From Rhodanobacter sp. 67-28 (GTDB lineage Bacteria > Pseudomonadota > Gammaproteobacteria > Xanthomonadales > Rhodanobacteraceae), in assembly GCA_001898415.1 (NCBI GenBank), contig MKTU01000017.1, forward strand, positions 62,001-126,000: a stretch of 64,000 nt of DNA. The letters are read 5' to 3'. Position numbers and translations under genes: made by a program. Shown piece after piece: positions 57,320 through 64,000 of the stretch (its first letter is position 1; every line of letters begins with the position of its first letter). A model generated the notes under the pieces. It did not search any database. It was not told the origin of the DNA and worked only from the letters and a program-made list of their open reading frames with translations.

Positions 57320-58396
57320 ATGCGCGCGCTGCGCCCGGCCATGCTTGCGCTCGCGCTGGCCGCGCTGGCCGCGTGCGGGCGCACGCCGGCGCCGCCGGCT
57401 GCCACGGCACCGCCGCCGCTGGCCGCGCTGACCGTGCACCTCGAAACGGCGCACGACGAGCAGGCCTGGGATGGCGTGGTCGAGGCGGTGCACGAGGCGG
57501 TGATCTCGGCGCAGACCAATGCGCGGGTGGTCGAGTTGCCGCATGACGTCGGCGATGCCGTGCGCAAGGGCGACGTGCTGGTGCGTTTCAGCGACGTCGA
57601 GCAGAAGTCCGCAGGGCGCGCCGCGCAGGCGCAGATCGCCGCGGCGCAGGCGGCGTATACCGAGGCGGATACGTCCTACCGGCGCTTCGCCGGGATATTC
57701 GAGAAAGGCTTCGTTTCCAAGGCGCAGCTCGACGCCGAGCGTGCCCGTCGCGACGCCGCGCTGGCGGCGCTGCAGTCGGCCCGCGCGCAGTCCAGCCAGG
57801 TCGGCCAGCAGCTCGATTACACGGTGCTGCGCGCGCCGTACGACGGCATCGTCACCCGCCGCTACGTGCAGGTGGGTGAGGCGGTGCAGTCGGGGCCGCC
57901 GGCGCCGCAGCCGCTGATCGCGCTGGCCTCGCTGCAGGATCTGCGGGTCGGCGTGCAGGTGCCGCAGAGCGCGATCGCCGCGATCCGCCGCTACCACGCC
58001 GCCGAGGTGGTGCTCGACGACGGCCGTCGCGTGGCGGCCGGCAAGCTCACCGTGTTTCCCTATGCCGACCCGCAGACGCACAGCTTCCGCGTGCGGCTGG
58101 AACTGCCCGGCGATGGTGCCGGCCTGGTGCCGGGCATGACGGTGAAGGTCGCCTTCGCCAGCGGCGAGGCGAAGCGATTGCTGCTGCCGATGAGCGCGCT
58201 GGTGCAACGTGGCGAGCTGGTCGGCGCGTACGTGCTGGGCGCGCATGACGTGACGCTGCGCCAGTTGCGCCTTGGCCATCGCCACGGCGATCGCGTGGAG
58301 GTGCTGGCCGGGCTGGACGACGGCGAGCGCGTCGCCACCGATCCGGCCGCGGCGGCGCGCTGGCTGGTCGCGCAGCGACGCGGGGACGCGCCGTGA
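57320..58396 (+). CDS. RND efflux periplasmic adaptor (membrane fusion) lipoprotein
   Basis: The 358-residue adaptor links an RND pump to an outer-membrane channel. It has a lipoprotein signal with lipobox LAAC (C19), a biotinyl-lipoyl-like region (VVELPHDVGDAVRKGDVLVRF), a coiled-coil hairpin (about residues 110-160) and YTVLRAPYDGIVTRRYVQVGE. The ATG at 57320 gives the signal peptide; the ATG at 57212 overlapping the sqr stop would bury it. The stop overlaps the RND gene start by GTGA. No outer-membrane channel gene is nearby. Confidence 0.9.
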   Translation: MRALRPAMLALALAALAACGRTPAPPAATAPPPLAALTVHLETAHDEQAWDGVVEAVHEAVISAQTNARVVELPHDVGDAVRKGDVLVRFSDVEQKSAGRAAQAQIAAAQAAYTEADTSYRRFAGIFEKGFVSKAQLDAERARRDAALAALQSARAQSSQVGQQLDYTVLRAPYDGIVTRRYVQVGEAVQSGPPAPQPLIALASLQDLRVGVQVPQSAIAAIRRYHAAEVVLDDGRRVAAGKLTVFPYADPQTHSFRVRLELPGDGAGLVPGMTVKVAFASGEAKRLLLPMSALVQRGELVGAYVLGAHDVTLRQLRLGHRHGDRVEVLAGLDDGERVATDPAAAARWLVAQRRGDAP

Positions 58397-61300
58397 GCGG
58401 GCCTCGGCTCGGCTTCTCCGGCCGCATCGCGCGGGCCTTCCAGGATTCGCCGCTGACCCCGATCCTGGCGATCGCGGCGCTGCTGCTGGGCCTGGTCGCG
58501 GTGATGATCACGCCGCGCGAGGAGGAGCCGCAGATCGACGTGACCATGGCCAACGTGATGGTGCCGTTTCCCGGCGCCGACGTGCGCGACGTGGAGAACC
58601 TGGTGGCGTTCCCGCTGGAGCAGAAGCTCGCCGAGATCGAGGGCGTCAAGCACGTCTATTCGGTGAGCCGGCCCGGCATGGCGGTGATGACGGTGGAGTT
58701 CCAGGTCGGCGTGCCGCGGCAGGCCGCGATCGTGCGGCTGTACAACCAGGTGTTCCAGAACCAGGGCTTCGTGCCGCCCGGCCTCGGCATCGGTCCGCCG
58801 CTGGTGCGGCCGATGGGCATCGACGACGTGCCGGTGATGGCGCTCACGCTGTGGAGCGACGACCCCGCGCAAGGCCCGGTGCAGCTGGCCGAGGTGGCGC
58901 ATGCTCTGGAGACCGAATTGAAGCGCGTGCCCGGCACGCGCGACGTCTACACCATCGGCGCGCCGACCCGCGCGGTGGTGGTGCAGCTGGACGCGGCGAA
59001 ACTGGCTGCCTACGGCATGACCGCGGGCGACCTGTCGAACGCCTTGAAGGCGGCCAACGCGGTGACCCAGGCCGGCGACCGGGTGAGCGGCGACCGCGAT
59101 GTGCCGGTGACCGCCGGGCGTTTCCTCGCCGACGCGGCGGAGGTATCGCAGCTGGTGATCGGCCTGAAGAACGGCCAGCCGGTGTTCCTCTCCGACGTGG
59201 CCACGGTTCGTCCGGGCGCGGACCTGCCCGACAGCTACGCCTGGTTCGGCGCGCCGGCGGGCCGGGCCGGGCCGGCCACCGGCCACGCGCCGGCCGTGAC
59301 CATCGCGGTGGCGAAGAAGCCCGGCACCAACGCCGCCGACATCACCGGCGCGATCCGCCAGCGGCTGGCCGCGCTGCGCAACGTGGCGATTCCCGCCGAT
59401 GTGCACGTGGTGGTCACCCGCGACTACGGCCAGACCGCCACCGACAAGGCGGACAAGCTGATCCACAAGCTGATCTTCGCCACCTTGTCGGTGGTGCTGC
59501 TGGTGCTGCTGGCGTTGAGCTGGCGCGCGGCGGTGGTGGTCGGCAGCGCGGTGATCGTCACCCTGGCGCTGACCTTGTTCGCCTCGTGGGCGATGGGCTT
59601 CACCATCAACCGCGTCTCGCTGTTCGCGCTGATCTTCTCGATCGGCATCCTGGTCGACGACGCCATCGTGGTGGTGGAGAACATCCACCGGCACATGGCC
59701 GGATCGGAGACGACTCGGGGCGGACGCACCTTGCGCGAGGCGATCCCCGAGGCGGTCGGCGAGGTCGGCGGGCCGACCATCCTGGCCACCTTCACGGTGA
59801 TCGCCGCGCTGCTGCCGATGGCCTTCGTGTCCGGCCTGATGGGGCCGTACATGCGGCCGATCCCGATCAACGCCTCGGCCGGCATGCTGCTGTCGCTGGC
59901 CGTCGCGCTGGTGGTCACGCCGTGGCTGGCGCTGAAACTGCTCGGCCACCAGCCGCATGCCGAGGCCGCGCCGGCGGGCGCCGACGGCGCGCACGATACG
60001 CGCCTGCACCGCACGTTCCGACGGCTGATGCTGCCCTTCCTCGATGGCCCCCGCGCGCCGCGCCGACGGCACCTGCTGTTCGCCGCGATGGGCGCACTGG
60101 TGCTGGGGGCGGTGGGCCTGGTGGTGGTCAAGGCGGTGGTGCTGAAGATGCTGCCGTTCGACAACAAGTCCGAGTTCCAGGTGGTGGTGGACATGCCCGA
60201 GGGCAGCACGCTGGAGCGCACCAACCGTTTGCTCGGCGAGCTGGCGCAGGCGGTGGCCAAGCTGCCCGAGGTGAAGGACTGGCAGGGCTATGCCGGCACC
60301 GCCGCGCCGATCACCTTCAACGGGCTGGTGCGCCAGTACTACCTGCGCAGCGGCCCGATCGTGGGCGACCTGCAGGTGAACCTGGTCGACAAGCACGAGC
60401 GCTCGCGGCAGAGCCACGCCATCGCGCTGGCCGTGCGCCCGGCGCTGGCGCAGATCGGCGCGCGCTACGGTGCCTCGGTGAAGGTGGTCGAGGTGCCGCC
60501 GGGGCCGCCGGTGTTGGCGCCGATCGTTGCCGAGGTCTACGGCCCGGACTACGCCACCGTGCGCAAGGTGGCGCTGGGGCTGGAACAGGATTTCAGGGCC
60601 AACCCGGACATCGTCGACGTCGACACCAGCGTGGAAGCGCAGGCGCCGCGCGACGTGCTGGTGGTCGATCGCGCCCGCGCGGCGCGGCTGGGGCTGGATC
60701 AGGCAAGCATCGCGCAGGCGCTGCGCACCGCCTTGTCCGGCGACGACGCCAGCTGGCTGATGGACGGCCACGCGAAGTACGCGGTGCCGATCCGCCTGCG
60801 CCTGGGCGCGGGCGACCAGGCGTCGATGGAGCAGCTGCTGGCGCTGCGCGTGCGTGCGGCCGGCGGCGCGCTGGTGCCGTTGTCCGAGGTGGTCCGCGTG
60901 CAGCCGGCGCAGCGCGAGCAGGCGATCTGGCACAAGGACCTGCTGCCCTATGCCACCGTCACCGGCGACGACGCCGGCAGTACCGACAGTCCGCTGTACG
61001 GCATGTTCTCGCTGGTCGGCAAGCTCGGCCACGACAAGGTGGCGGGGCAGCTGCTGCAGCAGCACTTCATCGCGCAGCCGACCGATACCACCGACGCCGC
61101 GGTGAAGTGGGACGGCGAATGGCAGATCACCTACGAGACGTTCCGCGACATGGGCCTGGCCTATTCGGCGGGCCTGCTGCTGATCTACCTGCTGGTGGTC
61201 GGCCAGTTCAAGAGCTACCTGGTGCCGCTGATCATCATGGCGCCGATCCCGCTGACCGTGATCGGCGTGATGCCCGGGCATGCGCTGGTGGGTGCGCAGT

Positions 61301-61656
61301 ACACCGCCACCTCGATGATCGGCATGATCGCGCTGGCCGGCATCATCGTGCGCAACTCGATCCTGCTGATCGACTTCATCAACCACGCGCTGGCTGCCGG
61401 CAGTCCGTTGCGCGAGGCGGTGGTCGAAGCCGCGGCGGTGCGCGCCAAGCCCATCATGCTGACCGGGCTGGCGGCGATGATCGGCGGCTTCTTCATCATC
61501 GACGATCCGATCTTCCAGGGCCTGGCGGTGTCGCTGATCTTCGGCATCCTGGTCTCCACCGCGCTGACCCTGCTGGTGATCCCGCTGCTGTACTACGCCT
61601 GGCTGCAGCGGCGCGCCGGGCCGGATGGCCGATTGTCGCAGGCGCCGCCGGCTTGA
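58393..61656 (+). CDS. RND-family efflux permease
   Basis: The 1087-residue inner-membrane pump has 12 predicted transmembrane segments and two large periplasmic loops. The TM4 proton-relay Asp pair is in FSIGILVDDAIVVVENIHRHM. The N-terminus has the amphipathic stretch SGRIARAFQDSPLTPILAIAA followed by TPREEEPQIDVTMANV, typical of a HAE/NFE-like RND clade. It starts at GTG overlapping the adaptor gene. Its place after sqr suggests export of sulfur species, quinone-linked products or toxic by-products; the substrate is unknown. Confidence 0.92.
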   Translation: MSGPRLGFSGRIARAFQDSPLTPILAIAALLLGLVAVMITPREEEPQIDVTMANVMVPFPGADVRDVENLVAFPLEQKLAEIEGVKHVYSVSRPGMAVMTVEFQVGVPRQAAIVRLYNQVFQNQGFVPPGLGIGPPLVRPMGIDDVPVMALTLWSDDPAQGPVQLAEVAHALETELKRVPGTRDVYTIGAPTRAVVVQLDAAKLAAYGMTAGDLSNALKAANAVTQAGDRVSGDRDVPVTAGRFLADAAEVSQLVIGLKNGQPVFLSDVATVRPGADLPDSYAWFGAPAGRAGPATGHAPAVTIAVAKKPGTNAADITGAIRQRLAALRNVAIPADVHVVVTRDYGQTATDKADKLIHKLIFATLSVVLLVLLALSWRAAVVVGSAVIVTLALTLFASWAMGFTINRVSLFALIFSIGILVDDAIVVVENIHRHMAGSETTRGGRTLREAIPEAVGEVGGPTILATFTVIAALLPMAFVSGLMGPYMRPIPINASAGMLLSLAVALVVTPWLALKLLGHQPHAEAAPAGADGAHDTRLHRTFRRLMLPFLDGPRAPRRRHLLFAAMGALVLGAVGLVVVKAVVLKMLPFDNKSEFQVVVDMPEGSTLERTNRLLGELAQAVAKLPEVKDWQGYAGTAAPITFNGLVRQYYLRSGPIVGDLQVNLVDKHERSRQSHAIALAVRPALAQIGARYGASVKVVEVPPGPPVLAPIVAEVYGPDYATVRKVALGLEQDFRANPDIVDVDTSVEAQAPRDVLVVDRARAARLGLDQASIAQALRTALSGDDASWLMDGHAKYAVPIRLRLGAGDQASMEQLLALRVRAAGGALVPLSEVVRVQPAQREQAIWHKDLLPYATVTGDDAGSTDSPLYGMFSLVGKLGHDKVAGQLLQQHFIAQPTDTTDAAVKWDGEWQITYETFRDMGLAYSAGLLLIYLLVVGQFKSYLVPLIIMAPIPLTVIGVMPGHALVGAQYTATSMIGMIALAGIIVRNSILLIDFINHALAAGSPLREAVVEAAAVRAKPIMLTGLAAMIGGFFIIDDPIFQGLAVSLIFGILVSTALTLLVIPLLYYAWLQRRAGPDGRLSQAPPA

Positions 61657-61666
61657 CCCCGGTCAG
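61653..61666 (+). promoter_or_regulatory. FNR/DNR-type box overlapping the RND stop codon
   Basis: TTGAC-CCCG-GTCAG has one mismatch to the nirK dyad. Its first bases include the TGA stop of the RND gene. The centre is about 80 bases before the next ATG (61740). Confidence 0.6.
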
Positions 61667-61739
61667 GCCGGAGTGCGGGCGCCGGGCGCTAGCATGCATG
61701 TGTCCGCGGCGTCCGCGCCGCCAAGCCGGAGATATCCGC

Positions 61740-62237
61740 ATGAAAGCTGCACGCATTCTTCTCGCCAGCGCCTGTGCGCTCGGCCTTGCCACTGCGGCCC
61801 AGGCCGGTCCGCAACACGCCCACGCCGAGCACGACAGCCACGCGGCACACGCCGCCACGCAGGTGCCGGCGCAGCGCTGGACGCCGGATGCCCCGCTGCG
61901 CGCGGGCATGCGCCGCGCGCACACCGCGGTGGCCGAGCTGGCCCACTACGAGATGGGCCACATGAGCGCGCCGATGGCGGTCGATCGCGCCACCGAGGTG
62001 GAGAGCGCGGTGACCTACATGTTTGCCAACTGCAAGCTGTCGGCTGAGCCCGATGCCGCGCTGCACGGCATCCTGGTGCCATTGCTCACGGCCGCGCAGG
62101 CGCTGAAGGCCGACCCGGCGAAGGTGTCCGCGGTGGCCGACATGCGCGCGGCGATCGCGCATTACCCGCAGTACTTCGACGATCCCGGCTGGGACAAGCC
62201 GGTGCCGGCCGAACACGTGATGCACGACGAGCCCTGA
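61740..62237 (+). CDS. DnrO-like small exported protein
   Basis: The 165-residue protein has a signal peptide (MKAARILLASACALGLATAA), a His-rich linker (QHAHAEHDSHAAHAA) and a helical domain starting QRWTPDAPLRAGMRRAHTAV. That pattern, with YMFANCKLSAEPDAALHGIL and YPQYFDDPGWD near the end, resembles proteins annotated as DnrO beside denitrification regulators. The His-rich segment suggests metal binding. Function is not established. It is preceded by an FNR-type box, and a GGAG lies before the ATG. Confidence 0.75.
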   Translation: MKAARILLASACALGLATAAQAGPQHAHAEHDSHAAHAATQVPAQRWTPDAPLRAGMRRAHTAVAELAHYEMGHMSAPMAVDRATEVESAVTYMFANCKLSAEPDAALHGILVPLLTAAQALKADPAKVSAVADMRAAIAHYPQYFDDPGWDKPVPAEHVMHDEP

Positions 62238-62257
62238 ACATCGCGCCGCGCCCGTGA

Positions 62258-63457
62258 TCAGTCGATGCCGCCCAGCACCGCGGCGGCATCGCGCGCGGCG
62301 ATCCATTCCTCGTTGGTCGGCTCGACGCCGACGATCACGCGACTGCCATCGGCGGAGATGATCGGCGCGTGTGCCGCGTTGCGGCCCTCGTCCAGCGTGA
62401 CGCCGAGGAAGGCGAGATCGCGGCACACACGCTCGCGCACGAAGGCGTTGTGCTCGCCCACGCCGGCGGTGAACACCAGCAGCTCGAGCCCGCCCAGTAC
62501 CGCCGCCAACGCGCCGATCTCGCGGACGATGCGGCGCACGTAGAGTGCGAGCGCCAGGCGTGCGCGTTCGCCGGGCTCGCCCGCGTCGCCTTCGTGCTGC
62601 ACGATCACGCGCGGTTCGGACGACACGCCGGAGACGCCGAGCAGGCCGCTGCGGTGGTAGAGCAGGTGGCCCACCTCTTCGAGCGAGAGCTTCTCGATCT
62701 CCATCAGGTACAGCAGCGCGCCGGGGTCGAGTGCGCCGGTGCGCGTGCCCATCATCAAGCCGTCGAGCGCGGAAAATCCCATCGTGGTGGCGACGCTCCG
62801 GAGGTTGCGCATCGCGCACAGGCTGGCGCCGCTGCCCAGGTGCGCGACGATGGTGCGCCCGCGTGCGGCCTCGCCGTGGCGTTCGGCCAGCGCGGTCGCC
62901 ATGAACGCATACGACAGGCCGTGGAAACCGTAGCGGCGCAGGCCGCGCTGCCAGGCATCCCACGGCAGCGGCAGGATCTGCTCGACCGTCGGCATGGTGT
63001 GATGGAAGCCGGTGTCGAAACAGGCCACCTGCGGCAGCTCGGGCGACTCGCGCAGCAGGATCTCGATCGCCTCCAGCGCGAACGGCTGGTGCAGCGGCGC
63101 CAGCGGCACGTAGCCCGCCAGGTCGGCCAGCACGCCGGCATCGATCCGCGTGGGCTCGAAGTAGCGGCTGCCGCCGTGCACCACGCGATGCGCGACCGCG
63201 GCGAGGCGTCGGCCGTCCAGCCGCGCGCGCACGCGCTGCAGGATCAGCGTCAGCGCCGCGCGGCAGGGCTGTGCCGGGTCGAGCGCAATCGCGAACGGCG
63301 CGACCCCGGTTTCGCCGAAGTCGGGCGCCGGGCCACCGATGCCCTGCACCTTGCCGTTCCACACCGGCTTGCGCGGCAGCGGCACGGCGGCCGCGTCGAA
63401 CAGCGCGAACTTGATGCTCGACGAGCCGCAGTTGAGGACCAGGATCAGGGGCGTCAT
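62258..63457 (-). CDS. ackA: Acetate kinase
   Basis: AckA interconverts acetyl phosphate and acetate with ADP/ATP. The 399-residue protein begins ILVLNCGSSSIKFALFD (phosphate-binding), with HRVVHGGSRYFEPT, ACFDTGFHHTMP, RRYGFHGLSYAFM, HLGSGASLCA and FTAGVGEHNAFVRE, all family signatures. The ATG at 63457 lies 13 bases after the stop of the upstream acyltransferase gene, so the two make an acetate-forming operon. Confidence 0.96.
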   Translation of the reverse strand: MTPLILVLNCGSSSIKFALFDAAAVPLPRKPVWNGKVQGIGGPAPDFGETGVAPFAIALDPAQPCRAALTLILQRVRARLDGRRLAAVAHRVVHGGSRYFEPTRIDAGVLADLAGYVPLAPLHQPFALEAIEILLRESPELPQVACFDTGFHHTMPTVEQILPLPWDAWQRGLRRYGFHGLSYAFMATALAERHGEAARGRTIVAHLGSGASLCAMRNLRSVATTMGFSALDGLMMGTRTGALDPGALLYLMEIEKLSLEEVGHLLYHRSGLLGVSGVSSEPRVIVQHEGDAGEPGERARLALALYVRRIVREIGALAAVLGGLELLVFTAGVGEHNAFVRERVCRDLAFLGVTLDEGRNAAHAPIISADGSRVIVGVEPTNEEWIAARDAAAVLGGID

Positions 63458-63470
63458 GGTCGCGGTCGGA

Positions 63471-64000
63471 TCAAGGCGGGCTGGTGCGGTAGTGGTGCGC
63501 CAGCAGCAGCGCGATGGCGCACGAGGCGAGCCGCGAGCGGCGCGAATCGGAGCGGCTGGTGAGCACGATCGGCACGCGCGCGCCCAGCACGATGCCGGCG
63601 CTGTCGGCATGGCCCATGTATTCCAGCTGCTTGGCCAGCATGTTGCCGCTTTCCAGATCGGGCACCACCAGAATGTCGGCCTGCCCGGCCACGGCCGAGA
63701 CGATGCCCTTGACGCGCGCGGATTCGGGCGAGACCGCGTTGTCGAACGCCAGCGGCCCGTCCAGCAGGCCACCGGTGATCTGGCCGCGGTCGGCCATCTT
63801 GCACAGCGCCGCCGCATCCAGCGTGGAGGGCATGCGCGGGTTGACGGTTTCCACGGCGGCCAGGATCGCCACCTTCGGCTCGGCCACGCCGAGGACGTGG
63901 GCGAGGTCGATCGCGTTGCGCACGATGTCGGCCTTGTCCTCCAGCGTCGGCGCGATGTTGATGGCCGCGTCGGTGATGATGAACGGGCGCGGATAGGCGG
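63471..64000 (-). CDS. Phosphate acetyl/butyryltransferase, C-terminal part only
   Basis: This is the C-terminal stretch of about 175 residues of a PTA/PTB-type enzyme that makes acyl phosphate from acyl-CoA. Visible motifs are FIITDAAINIAPTLEDK, NPRMPSTLDAAALCKMADRG, GPLAFDNAVS, GQADILVVPDLESGNMLAKQ and SAGIVLGARVPIVLTSRSD. The form resembles the short PTA/PTB domain found alone or fused to an enoyl-CoA-hydratase-like domain. The gene enters from the right edge, so its start and any N-terminal domain are not visible. Confidence 0.93.
   Translation of the reverse strand, partial: AYPRPFIITDAAINIAPTLEDKADIVRNAIDLAHVLGVAEPKVAILAAVETVNPRMPSTLDAAALCKMADRGQITGGLLDGPLAFDNAVSPESARVKGIVSAVAGQADILVVPDLESGNMLAKQLEYMGHADSAGIVLGARVPIVLTSRSDSRRSRLASCAIALLLAHHYRTSPP

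Noticed and set aside
58060-61386. An 1108-residue minus-strand open frame
   Set aside because: It is antisense to the RND pump, which has clear family motifs; the frame itself is His/Arg/Gln-rich noise.

Overview
The window is GC-rich chromosomal DNA of a gammaproteobacterium, most likely of the Xanthomonadales. The type II secretion genes run E-F-G-H-I-J-K-L-M-N-D, which is the order of the xps cluster of Xanthomonas. The copper nitrite reductase region and the monomeric isocitrate dehydrogenase fit a denitrifying member of the Rhodanobacter group, but the genus is an inference. No rRNA, tRNA, transposase or CRISPR array was recognised.

Layout. Bases 1-7854 hold a type I-F CRISPR-Cas locus on the minus strand (cas1, cas2-3, csy1, csy2, start of csy3), with a FitAB-type toxin-antitoxin pair lodged antisense between cas2-3 and csy1. 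Bases 8077-17701 hold housekeeping and stress genes: LysM protein, lipoprotein, icd, aldo/keto reductase, LysR regulator, glutathione-dependent formaldehyde dehydrogenase, a methyltransferase-like lipoprotein, rluE and tatD. Bases 17907-33654 form an export region: a thermolysin-family protease, a trimeric autotransporter adhesin, then the whole T2SS operon, punctuated by GGGAATA-type repeats. Bases 33726-42546 carry two cyclic-di-GMP proteins flanking the helicase hrpB. Bases 42637-50073 are a denitrification island (nnrS, nirK-cytochrome c fusion, nirV, SCO-like gene, outer-membrane porin, DUF2249 protein, second NnrS-like protein). Then come nadA-nadB and fabA-fabB. Bases 54733-62237 are a sulfide-response region: BigR/SqrR-like repressor, DUF2892, DUF302, sulfide:quinone oxidoreductase, RND efflux pair and a DnrO-like protein. 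The right edge has ackA and a truncated phosphate acyltransferase gene on the minus strand.

How it works together. Seven sites fitting the FNR/DNR pattern (TTGAC-N4-GTCAA and variants) lie upstream of nnrS, nirK, the porin gene, the DUF2249 gene, nadA, sqr and the DnrO-like gene. This suggests one oxygen- or NO-sensing regulator ties nitrite respiration, NAD synthesis and sulfide oxidation together. A perfect 25-bp palindrome between the ArsR-family gene and the DUF2892 gene is the likely sulfide-responsive operator.

The most unusual structures are the hairpin repeats built into the prepilin leaders of gspG, gspH and gspI, the toxin-antitoxin module inside the cas locus, a repeat element carried in frame inside hrpB, and an inverted repeat that supplies the stop codons of two convergent genes.
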